Of a stretch of DNA of 5,338 nucleotides, positions 1-5,338 are shown piece by piece. Every line of letters begins with the position of its first letter. The stretch's first letter is position 1. The notes under the pieces are model-generated. The model was given only the letters and a program-made list of their open reading frames with translations. It was not told where the DNA came from and did no database searches. The DNA comes from Desulfobulbaceae bacterium (lineage in GTDB: Bacteria; Desulfobacterota; Desulfobulbia; Desulfobulbales; Desulfobulbaceae): assembly GCA_007121995.1 (NCBI GenBank), contig SKJK01000008.1:1-5338 (forward strand). The letters run 5' to 3'. The translations under genes and the position numbers were made by a program.

Positions 1-825
1 CACTCCCACCACCAGAGCCGTGGCAACATGAGCCACGGAATCTTCAAGTAAACAGGAACCAACGTCGTCCCATTGAGTACTGTCGGTAACCAACATCTCT
101 TCAGCAAAACCTGAGGCAACTTGTTGCATGTTACCTGATCTGTTGATAACCATCGAATGGCCGTCAAAAACCAGCCCATCCTGGCCACCGACCTGGTTAA
201 CGTAAAGAAGAGGCAGCCTGTTCTGCCGGCACAGTTCGCCGAAAATCCGGCGTCGCTCATTTATTTTACCGTGATAATAGGGTGAAGCGGAAATATTGAT
301 GAGGCAGTCCGGCACAACGGAGCCAATGGCAAGATCCTTGAGAGGGTCTTGAGGGTAAGCCTGGGAACTCCACCAGATATCCTCGCAGACGGTCAATCCG
401 AAGTGTAACCCTTTGCAAGGAAAAACCGTCACCGTGGTTCCTGGTTCAAAATACCGGGTTTCATCGAAAACATCATAGGTGGGGAGCAGTTGTTTACGGG
501 CCCGGAAAACAATGTGATTTTTCTCCAGGACAAAGGCTGAATTATACAGAGTTTTCCCGGGATTCTGCCGTCGTTCCAGCACACCGACAATACAAGTGAT
601 GCCGTTCAGTTCGGAGATCAATTGTCCCAGAGCGCGGTCATGCGCATCAAGGAAATCAGAACGTTCCAACAAATCGCGGGGAGGATAACCGCACAATGAT
701 AATTCAGGAAAAACAACCAGATCGCATTGTGCCTGCCTGGCTTTCTCTATCCACATTAATATGTGCCCCAGGTTCTGCTCAAAGGCACCTATAACCGGAT
801 TTGTCTGAATCAGGGCTATTTTCAA
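1..825 (-). CDS. nadE: Glutamine-dependent NAD+ synthetase, N-terminal glutaminase domain (partial)
   Basis: The gene enters at the left edge; 275 codons are visible and the carboxyl-terminal part is missing. The visible part is a nitrilase-fold glutaminase domain, which hydrolyses glutamine and channels ammonia to a synthetase domain that amidates deamido-NAD+ in the last step of NAD+ synthesis in the cytoplasm. The nitrilase triad can be seen: Glu41 in VVFPELSLCGYPP, Lys111 in RKQLLPTYDVFDE and Cys147 in LTVCEDIW. NISASPYY (about 177-184) and YVNQVGGQDGLVFDG (about 208-222) are also typical of NadE. The visible part ends at ALVVGV, about where the ATP-pyrophosphatase synthetase domain begins in two-domain NadE, so the full protein is probably around 540 residues (family knowledge). 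The start is the TTG at 825-823, giving MKIALIQTNPVIG, which matches the usual NadE amino terminus. No in-frame ATG or GTG exists before the upstream stop near 940, and no clear Shine-Dalgarno site precedes the TTG. A free-standing nitrilase-family amidase is a less likely alternative. Confidence 0.93.
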   Translation of the reverse strand, partial: MKIALIQTNPVIGAFEQNLGHILMWIEKARQAQCDLVVFPELSLCGYPPRDLLERSDFLDAHDRALGQLISELNGITCIVGVLERRQNPGKTLYNSAFVLEKNHIVFRARKQLLPTYDVFDETRYFEPGTTVTVFPCKGLHFGLTVCEDIWWSSQAYPQDPLKDLAIGSVVPDCLINISASPYYHGKINERRRIFGELCRQNRLPLLYVNQVGGQDGLVFDGHSMVINRSGNMQQVASGFAEEMLVTDSTQWDDVGSCLLEDSVAHVATALVVGV

Positions 826-979
826 AATGGTAACAACGAATGAAAGTATCTGGAGTTTGTCTGCGGCCGAACTATTTTTCCCATCAAGCCGCTTGGCGTT
901 CTGCGGAAAGGAGTTGCAAAAACCAGACGAGAGGGGCGTTTACTTCCGGAAGAATTGACTGTCTCTCTCCTCCAAAAGC

Positions 980-1010
980 AAAAAAACCCGGCAGAGGTTA
1001 CCCTGCCGGG
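980..1010 (-). terminator. Rho-independent terminator of the cold shock gene
   Basis: A perfect 8-bp GC-rich stem (CCCGGCAG at 987-994 with CTGCCGGG at 1003-1010) encloses an 8-base loop. Read on the minus strand it is followed at once by seven T residues (986-980) and then a second short T run. It starts 14 bases after the csp stop codon, so it should end the csp transcript and separate it from nadE. Confidence 0.93.
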
Positions 1011-1024
1011 CAGAAAGATCGTAT

Positions 1025-1225
1025 CTATTGTTTCAGAACGTTGGCGGCAGCCGGTCCTTTGGGGCCGTCAACGATTTCGAATTCTACTTTATCGCCTTCA
1101 TTGAGGGTTTTAAATCCCGACCCATTGATTGCTGAATAATGGACAAAAACATCCTTGCCACCTTCCTGCTCGATAAAGCCAAAACCCTTGGATTCGTTAA
1201 ACCACTTTACTGTTCCTTTCAACAT
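1025..1225 (-). CDS. CspA-family cold shock protein
   Basis: The 66-residue product is a single cold shock domain, a five-stranded beta barrel that binds single-stranded RNA and DNA and acts as an RNA chaperone in the cytoplasm. The opening [18 protein letters not shown] is diagnostic. RNP1 is KGFGFI at residues 13-18 and RNP2 is VFVHY at 26-30, with Tyr30 where many homologues have Phe. The ending [13 protein letters not shown] is also typical, and the length is normal for the family. The ATG at 1225-1223 is set by the family amino terminus. Two Shine-Dalgarno-like sites precede it: AAGGAG with a 12-base gap, rather far, and AAGGGAG with only a 2-base gap, rather close. A strong terminator follows the gene, and a leader of about 100 bases or more with a candidate promoter precedes it, so it is probably transcribed alone. 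Whether it is cold-induced or constitutive cannot be told, because many CspA paralogues are not cold-induced. Confidence 0.97.
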   Translation of the reverse strand: MLKGTVKWFNESKGFGFIEQEGGKDVFVHYSAINGSGFKTLNEGDKVEFEIVDGPKGPAAANVLKQ

Positions 1226-1325
1226 CGCTCCCTTGTTCTCCTTGTGTTGGGCTGTTCATTCTCTCCATACAGAATTGCCGGCCACGCTCAACACAATAAT
1301 AACAACGCGACAGGAACACATCCAT
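1197..1325 (-). CDS. Possible 42-codon leader ORF overlapping the csp start
   Basis: This short frame begins with ATG at 1325-1323, preceded by a perfect AAGGAG at 1339-1334 with an ideal 8-base gap. This ribosome-binding site is better placed than either one in front of csp itself. The predicted peptide starts [19 protein letters not shown], with a CxxC pair (Cys8, Cys11) and Cys19, then a polar tail. I recognise no family. It overlaps the csp start in another frame and stops at 1197, 29 bases inside csp, so ribosomes translating it would cross the csp initiation region. It may be a regulatory leader peptide, a small real protein, or a chance frame. The nearest promoter candidate would start transcription almost on top of its ribosome-binding site, which argues against translation from that promoter. 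Confidence 0.3.
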   Translation of the reverse strand: MDVFLSRCYYCVERGRQFCMERMNSPTQGEQGSDVERNSKVV

Positions 1326-1344
1326 ATGATCTACTCCTTCGCGG

Positions 1345-1372
1345 AACATAACACTAAAAAAATTAAAAACAA
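1345..1372 (-). promoter_or_regulatory. Candidate sigma-70 promoter for csp
   Basis: Read on the minus strand, TTGTTT (1372-1367) and TATGTT (1350-1345) are separated by 16 bases of very T-rich sequence. The start of transcription would be near 1338, giving a csp leader of about 110 bases, similar in scale to the long leaders known for cold-inducible csp genes. A second -10-like hexamer, TAAAAT at 1380-1375, matches the consensus at five of six positions but has no -35 partner at proper spacing. Its use would include the ribosome-binding site of the short leader frame. Confidence 0.45.
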
Positions 1373-1480
1373 GGATTTTAACGACCCTGCCAGCAAGGGC
1401 TTTCGATTTTATCAACCATTTTTTTAAGGATGGTCACCGCAGCATATTCTTGCTGAGCGCTCACGGATCCAGAAATCAGG

Positions 1481-2470
1481 TCACCGACTACGTTGATACT
1501 TATTCACTGCTCGATTGTGATCCTGCAGGTTGGTAGAAAAAACATGGGTACCGTCATTTCTGGAAACAAAATACAGGGCATTGGAGTCGACGGGATGGAG
1601 CACAGCCTCCAATGCAGCCTGGCCAGGATTACAAATCGGCCCTGGTGGCAGGGCGGGAATGACATAGGTATTATATGGCGTCTCCCGTCTGAGATCCGCT
1701 CGGGTAAGGGGGCCGGAAAAATCCACCAGACCATAACTGACCGTGGGATCTGATTGCAACCGCATGCCCCGCTCCAGGCGATTATAAAAAACCCGTGCTA
1801 TCAACGGCCGCTCCGCCGCTGTTCCTGTTTCCTTCTCAACAATGGAGGCAAGAGTAACCACCTGGTGCCGGTTCAAATTTTGGGGCTTTTCCGACTCTAT
1901 TTTTCTCCAGACGCGATGAAAATTGTTCACCATCGTCCGAATAAGTATTTTCTCATCGGTTTCGAGTCGGCTCAAGGTGTAGGTCTCCGGGAACAGATAC
2001 CCCTCGAGGTGAGGCACTTCCATTCCCAGCTCCTGGATAAAACGGGGGTCCCGCGCAAGCTCCAGAAAACGATCTCGATCGACCCAGCCATCTCTGGCGA
2101 AAATAGAGGCCACCTGTTCCATTGTTATGCCCTCGGGAACTGTGATCTGGTGGCGAATCGTTTCGCCTGAGCTGAGCATACGCAGAACTTCCGGAGGGGT
2201 CAGATTTCGGGGGATGCGGTACTCTCCCGCCCGAAGACCAGGTCCGAGACCGGTCAAGCGAACCAGGATCAGATAGCGGATATCATTTCTGAGGACATCG
2301 TTTGCCTGCAGAATGCTGCCGATGGTCCGAACGCCGGCCCCCTTGGGAATGAGAACAACAACCTCACCGTCTCCGGGGGCGGCTGAGCTCAGATAGGACC
2401 AGAACCAGAGACCGACTCCGGCACTGGTCAAAAATAAGACAACAAACAGCGACAGGGCCACTTTACGCAT
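1481..2470 (-). CDS. mltG: Endolytic murein transglycosylase MltG (YceG family)
   Basis: MltG is an inner-membrane lytic transglycosylase that cuts nascent glycan strands and is thought to end their polymerisation. From the ATG at 2470 the protein has 329 residues, close to the E. coli enzyme. A short MRK leader precedes a membrane-spanning helix (about 4-27), so the rest should lie in the periplasm. Residues about 38-110 fit the LysM-like part, including IPKGAGVRTIGSIL and LRAGEYRIP. The catalytic domain shows LEGYLFPETY (about 155-164), ASIVEKET with the catalytic Glu in the EKE motif (212-214), LQSDPTVSYG (238-247), YNTY (266-269) and PPGPICNPG (275-283). The frame extends to a TTG at 2503 that has GCAGG five bases ahead. 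I prefer 2470 because MRK followed by the helix is the usual family beginning, although its own Shine-Dalgarno is weak. The 5' neighbour is lon, cut off by a terminator, so mltG probably has its own promoter. No convincing terminator follows it. Confidence 0.96.
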   Translation of the reverse strand: MRKVALSLFVVLFLTSAGVGLWFWSYLSSAAPGDGEVVVLIPKGAGVRTIGSILQANDVLRNDIRYLILVRLTGLGPGLRAGEYRIPRNLTPPEVLRMLSSGETIRHQITVPEGITMEQVASIFARDGWVDRDRFLELARDPRFIQELGMEVPHLEGYLFPETYTLSRLETDEKILIRTMVNNFHRVWRKIESEKPQNLNRHQVVTLASIVEKETGTAAERPLIARVFYNRLERGMRLQSDPTVSYGLVDFSGPLTRADLRRETPYNTYVIPALPPGPICNPGQAALEAVLHPVDSNALYFVSRNDGTHVFSTNLQDHNRAVNKYQRSR

Positions 2471-2530
2471 TGATGTACCGCAAACAAAGTCCAGGCAGCT
2501 CAAAACAACCTGCCATCAATAAATCAAATC

Positions 2531-2553
2531 GGCTGATCGTTATGATTTCAGCC
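2531..2553. repeat. Inverted repeat upstream of mltG
   Basis: GGCTGA at 2531-2536 and TCAGCC at 2548-2553 form a perfect 6-bp dyad with an 11-base loop, about 60 bases before the preferred mltG start. There is no T run after it on either strand, so it is not an intrinsic terminator. It may be an operator or a hairpin at the 5' end of the mltG message. No known regulator site is recognised. Confidence 0.4.
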
Positions 2554-2580
2554 AGTTTACAGTGGTGGAGTTCGTGTCAG
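2554..2580 (-). promoter_or_regulatory. Weak candidate promoter for mltG
   Basis: On the minus strand CTGACA (2580-2575, five of six bases of the -35 consensus) and TAAACT (2559-2554, four of six of the -10) are 15 bases apart, shorter than usual. Transcription would begin near 2547, inside the adjacent inverted repeat. The location between the lon terminator and mltG is right, but the match is only fair. Confidence 0.22.
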
Positions 2581-2635
2581 CAGGATAAAGAATGTACTTC
2601 GGCTTGAAACAGAACGGAAAAAAGGTGGTCAACAG

Positions 2636-2664
2636 AAAAGGCCGGAGGACATGTTCCCCCGGCC
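2636..2664 (-). terminator. Rho-independent terminator of lon
   Basis: GGCCGG (2640-2645) pairs with CCGGCC (2659-2664), and the stem extends by two more pairs after one mismatch. On the minus strand the stem is followed by TTTTCTGTT. It lies 16 bases past the lon stop codon, so it should end the lon transcript ahead of mltG. Confidence 0.85.
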
Positions 2665-2680
2665 ATCACGCTTCAAAGCC

Positions 2681-5110
2681 TCACTCAACAACAGATGTCG
2701 TCGCTTTTTTCGCTTTGCGACTCCGCCCGGCGATTTTCCCCAAGGTCAATTCTATAACTTGATCCATGTGACTGACCGGATAAAAGGTGATTTTCTTGCG
2801 CAATTCTTCTGGAATTTCAACGAGATCTTTTTGATTTTCCTCGGGAATAAGCACTTGAGAAATACCGGCTCGCAAGGCCGCCAGGGCTTTATCTTTCAAG
2901 CCACCGATGGGCAGGACGCGGCCACGTAGAGTGACTTCACCGGTCATGGCAATACCCCGCCGTACCGCTTTACCGCTGATGGCGGAAAACAGTGCAGTAG
3001 TCATCGTAATGCCTGCTGAAGGCCCATCTTTGGGAATAGCTCCGGCAGGAACATGGACATGGACGTCCACAGTGTCAAAATATTCAGGCGCCACATTCAA
3101 ATCAGCATAGCGACTGCGGCAGTAACTAAGAGCAGCTTGAGCTGATTCCTTCATCACCTCGCCTAATTGTCCAGTCAATAATAATTTCCCTTTTCCGGGC
3201 AACACTGACGTTTCGATGTGAAGTAATTCACCGCCAACCTCAGTCCAGGCCAAGCCAACAGCCAATCCCGGCTGGGTGCTGGTATCAATCTCAGCTTCGG
3301 GGAGGTATTTGGGTGGGCCAAGGTATTTTTCCATGGTTTTTTCTGAAATCACATAGGGCCCTTTGCCGCCCTCCGCCACCTTGCGTGCTATTTTTCGGCA
3401 CACTTTCCCCAGAGCACGTTCAAGATTTCTTACCCCGGCTTCATGGGTGTATTTGCTGATAATGGCTTCCAGCATTTGGTCATTGACCTTGATCTGACTG
3501 GTTTTAATGCCGTTTTCACCGATCTGGCGCGGTAGCAGATACTTTCTGGCGATCACCATCTTCTCCTCAAGGGTATAACCGGAGAGTTGGATCACTTCCA
3601 TACGGTCAAGCAAGGGGCCGGGAATGGTGTCGCTTCTATTGGCGGTGGTGATGAACATGACCTTGGACAGATCAAAGGGCAGATTCATATAGTGATCGGA
3701 AAAAGAATTGTTCTGTTCAGGGTCCAGGACCTCGAGCAAGGCAGAAGAAGGATCACCACGGTAATCGTCGCCAATCTTATCGATCTCATCCATCATGAAG
3801 ACCGGATTATTGGCACCGACATTTTTCAGTCCCTGGAGTATACGCCCTGGCAGAGCTCCGATGTAGGTCCGGCGATGCCCACGTATTTCCGCCTCGTCCC
3901 GCATACCTCCCAGAGAAAGCCGGTAAAATTTACGCCCCATGGCTTTGGCAATGGCCTGCCCCAGGGAGGTTTTCCCCACACCGGGAGGACCGACAAAACA
4001 GATAATCGGTCCCTTGGTATTCGTGTTGAGCTTTCGCACCGCTAAATATTCAAGAATACGCTCCTTGATGGTTTCCAGTCCGTGATGATCTTCGTCAAGA
4101 ACCTGGGCAGCAACTTTGAGGTCAAGCATGTCTTTGGAGGATTCGCGCCAGGGCAAATCAAGAAACCAGTCAATATAGGTGCGGACAATGGTAGCCTCGG
4201 AAGCATCCGGGTGCATCATCTCCAGCCGCTTCAACTGTTTGCGCGCCTCCTTCTTGGCATACTTCGGCATCTTTTTCTTGCGCAACTGTTTACGGAGATC
4301 TTCTATTTCCTGTGAGTAACCATCTTCGTCTCCCAGTTCGCGCTTCAATGCCTGGATCTGTTCTCTGAGAAAATACTCCCGCTGACCGCGAGACATTTCT
4401 TCCTTGGCATCCGACTGAATCTTGGCCTGAACAGTGGACACCTCCAGTTCTTTATGGAGCAAATCAGCGACCAGACGTAATCGTTCAGTGGGCTCAATGG
4501 TTTCCAGGATCTTTTGCGATTCCGATATTTTCAGGCGCAAATTGGAACCAACCAGATCGGCCAGTCTTCCCGGCTCCTCGATATTGTTGATAATCATCAT
4601 CAAATCTGAGGAAAGAATACCGCGCAGCGACATGATCTTTTCCGTCTGCTCGCGTACAGTGCGCATCAATGCCTCGGTTTCCACCGTGATCTCGCCGGAG
4701 TCAGGTTCTTCTATCAGATCGACCTCGACCCGATAAAAAGGTTTTTCCTGGAGAACAGTACGGACACGAGCCTTGGCAAGAGCCTGAACCAGCACTTTCA
4801 ATCGGCCGTCGGGCAATTTAAGAGTCCGCATGATCATGGACACCATGCCCACTTTGTAGAGGTCTTTTTCTTCCGGCTCATCCTTGGTCGGATCTTTCTG
4901 TGTCACCAGCATCAACAATTTGTTGTTGCTCAGGCCATCATTCACAGCATCAATGGAACCAGGGCGACCGACAAACAGCGGAATGATCATATAATTAAAA
5001 ACGACAACATCCCGAACCGCCATCATGGGCAGAGATTCGGGAATTTCCAGGTCCTGCGCATGTTCCCCGAAGTCACCCATGCTGGTCGATAACGAATCAT
5101 CAAATTCCAC
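2681..5110 (-). CDS. lon: ATP-dependent serine protease Lon (LonA type)
   Basis: Lon is a cytoplasmic hexameric AAA+ protease that unfolds and degrades damaged proteins and selected regulators. The product has 809 residues, normal for LonA (E. coli 784). The substrate-recognition amino-terminal domain starts near [23 protein letters not shown] (about 27-49) and runs to about 215. A charged, probably coiled-coil stretch follows (about 215-300). The ATPase module has Walker A GPPGVGKT (374-381), Walker B VFMMDE (437-442), sensor-1 Asn491 in TTAN and sensor-2 Arg561 in GVRNLER. The protease domain has Ser698 in PKDGPSAG and Lys741 in IGGLKDK, the Ser-Lys dyad, 43 residues apart as in E. coli. 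All key residues are intact. The tail is Lys/Arg-rich. I place the start at the GTG at 5110-5108 because AAGGAGG lies six bases before it. The frame stays open upstream to a GTG at 5134, but that extension would encode the ribosome-binding site itself. A terminator follows and a sigma-70-like promoter precedes it. No clear sigma-32 promoter is seen on this strand. Confidence 0.98.
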   Translation of the reverse strand: MEFDDSLSTSMGDFGEHAQDLEIPESLPMMAVRDVVVFNYMIIPLFVGRPGSIDAVNDGLSNNKLLMLVTQKDPTKDEPEEKDLYKVGMVSMIMRTLKLPDGRLKVLVQALAKARVRTVLQEKPFYRVEVDLIEEPDSGEITVETEALMRTVREQTEKIMSLRGILSSDLMMIINNIEEPGRLADLVGSNLRLKISESQKILETIEPTERLRLVADLLHKELEVSTVQAKIQSDAKEEMSRGQREYFLREQIQALKRELGDEDGYSQEIEDLRKQLRKKKMPKYAKKEARKQLKRLEMMHPDASEATIVRTYIDWFLDLPWRESSKDMLDLKVAAQVLDEDHHGLETIKERILEYLAVRKLNTNTKGPIICFVGPPGVGKTSLGQAIAKAMGRKFYRLSLGGMRDEAEIRGHRRTYIGALPGRILQGLKNVGANNPVFMMDEIDKIGDDYRGDPSSALLEVLDPEQNNSFSDHYMNLPFDLSKVMFITTANRSDTIPGPLLDRMEVIQLSGYTLEEKMVIARKYLLPRQIGENGIKTSQIKVNDQMLEAIISKYTHEAGVRNLERALGKVCRKIARKVAEGGKGPYVISEKTMEKYLGPPKYLPEAEIDTSTQPGLAVGLAWTEVGGELLHIETSVLPGKGKLLLTGQLGEVMKESAQAALSYCRSRYADLNVAPEYFDTVDVHVHVPAGAIPKDGPSAGITMTTALFSAISGKAVRRGIAMTGEVTLRGRVLPIGGLKDKALAALRAGISQVLIPEENQKDLVEIPEELRKKITFYPVSHMDQVIELTLGKIAGRSRKAKKATTSVVE

Positions 5111-5116
5111 GTTTTT

Positions 5117-5123
5117 CCTCCTT
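5117..5123 (-). promoter_or_regulatory. Strong ribosome-binding site that sets the lon start
   Basis: AAGGAGG on the minus strand is a full match to the anti-Shine-Dalgarno sequence and lies six bases before the GTG at 5110. It decides between this start and the GTG codons further upstream at 5134 and 5131, which would place the site inside the coding sequence. Confidence 0.9.
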
Positions 5124-5148
5124 AAATTCACCACAAACGCCTATATTT

Positions 5149-5159
5149 CCGCTGAGCGG
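5149..5159. repeat. Short dyad at the predicted 5' end of the lon message
   Basis: CCGC and GCGG flank a 3-base centre. On the minus strand this is CCGC-TCA-GCGG and falls at or just after the predicted transcription start of lon. It could be a small 5' hairpin or a protein site. It does not match CIRCE or another heat-shock operator that I know. Confidence 0.3.
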
Positions 5160-5166
5160 TCCTTCG

Positions 5167-5195
5167 ACAGTAAACACAACCGAATCCGAAGTCAA
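5167..5195 (-). promoter_or_regulatory. Candidate sigma-70 promoter for lon
   Basis: On the minus strand TTGACT (5195-5190, five of six of the -35 consensus) and TACTGT (5172-5167, TA and final T conserved) are separated by exactly 17 bases. Transcription would begin near 5160, giving a leader of about 50 bases before the lon GTG. Confidence 0.6.
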
Positions 5196-5232
5196 GGCAG
5201 CGGCCGCGCCATGGCAACAAAGAAAATTTTCC

Positions 5233-5261
5233 TTGAATAATTCCCAGGGGCTCAATATACA
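5233..5261 (+). promoter_or_regulatory. Candidate promoter for the divergent gene
   Basis: TTGAAT (5233-5238) and TATACA (5256-5261) are 17 bases apart on the plus strand, a good sigma-70 arrangement, with a predicted start near 5268, about 40 bases before the ATG at 5309. The same bases also resemble a sigma-32 promoter: CTTGAA (5232-5237), 13 bases, then CTCAATATA, which shares most positions with the CCCCATNTA consensus. An 11-base dyad, ACAGG-A-CCTGT (5259-5269), covers the end of the -10 element and the predicted start point. Confidence 0.55.
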
Positions 5262-5308
5262 GGACCTGTCATGCCTCCTCTTGCCACCCCACAGTTCAGG
5301 AGCCGTAC

Positions 5309-5338
5309 ATGCTGACCATGGATTCCTTTTTCGACCTG
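5309..5338 (+). CDS. Start of a divergent gene, product unknown (partial)
   Basis: Only ten codons, MLTMDSFFDL, lie inside the window before the right edge, too few to identify a product. The case for a real gene rests on the AGGAG at 5298-5302 placed six bases before the ATG at 5309, and on a well-formed promoter candidate about 50 bases upstream. A second in-frame ATG at 5318 is a less likely start because its spacing to the AGGAG is 15 bases. The gene is transcribed away from lon, so the two share the intergenic region of about 200 bases. Confidence 0.6.
   Translation, partial: MLTMDSFFDL

Noticed and set aside
943..952. Perfect palindrome CTTCCGGAAG upstream of nadE
   Set aside because: It is isolated and only 10 bases long, matches no operator I know, and no promoter elements of acceptable spacing were found around it.
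840..1139. 99-codon open frame on the plus strand
   Set aside because: It runs antisense across the csp terminator and the end of csp, has no Shine-Dalgarno site before its ATG, and its translation has low-complexity, family-less composition.
1139..1427. Two overlapping plus-strand open frames opposite csp and its leader
   Set aside because: They overlap each other and the antisense of a certain gene, and neither shows a ribosome-binding site or protein-family motifs.
2471..2503. Longer mltG start at TTG 2503
   Set aside because: It would add 11 residues before the membrane helix; the ATG at 2470 gives the usual short MRK-plus-helix beginning. It is not excluded, because GCAGG lies five bases before the TTG.
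2463..2516. 17-codon frame from ATG at 2516 ending across the mltG ATG
   Set aside because: It overlaps the mltG start like the frames before nadE and csp, but has no ribosome-binding site; frames this short arise readily by chance.
2616..2631. TTGACC just after the lon terminator as a -35 element for mltG
   Set aside because: No acceptable -10 hexamer lies 15 to 19 bases downstream on the minus strand.
2681..5110. Several plus-strand open frames of 67 to 152 codons inside lon
   Set aside because: They are antisense shadows of a complete, motif-intact lon gene and have no convincing starts or recognised motifs.
5111..5134. Longer lon start at GTG 5134
   Set aside because: The extra eight codons contain the AAGGAGG that is perfectly spaced for the GTG at 5110.

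Overview
The window is a stretch of ordinary bacterial chromosome carrying mostly housekeeping genes. All the well-supported genes lie on the minus strand. From high to low coordinates these are lon (ATP-dependent protease), mltG (peptidoglycan transglycosylase), a 66-residue CspA-family cold shock protein, and the amino-terminal half of a glutamine-dependent NAD+ synthetase (nadE), cut by the left edge. At the right edge, ten codons of a divergent plus-strand gene follow a good ribosome-binding site. Its product cannot be recognised.

The base composition looks roughly balanced. Genes of this type with strong Shine-Dalgarno sites and a two-domain glutamine-hydrolysing NadE would fit a Gram-negative proteobacterium-like host, possibly a Desulfobacterota (former deltaproteobacterial) lineage. 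That assignment comes from general impression of the protein sequences and gene set, with no search, and is weak.

Layout: 1-825 nadE (partial, minus). 826-979 is a short gap with no recognised gene, only a possible 20-codon leader overlapping the nadE start. 980-1010 is the csp terminator. 1025-1225 is csp. 1226-1480 is the csp leader and promoter region, including a short reading frame with a strong ribosome-binding site that overlaps the csp start. 1481-2470 is mltG. 2471-2635 is the mltG upstream region with an inverted repeat. 2636-2664 is the lon terminator. 2681-5110 is lon. 5111-5308 is a divergent intergenic region with one promoter candidate for each direction. 5309 onward is the divergent partial gene.

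The genes do not form one operon or pathway. Two clear terminators (after lon and after csp) and separate promoter candidates suggest mostly independent transcription units. A loose common theme is stress and envelope homeostasis: protein quality control by Lon, cold adaptation by Csp, glycan strand trimming by MltG. This is not evidence of a joint system. I found no mobile element, CRISPR array, tRNA, rRNA or defence-type system. The points most worth a second look are the csp leader frame, the odd nadE start, and the lon/divergent-gene promoter region.
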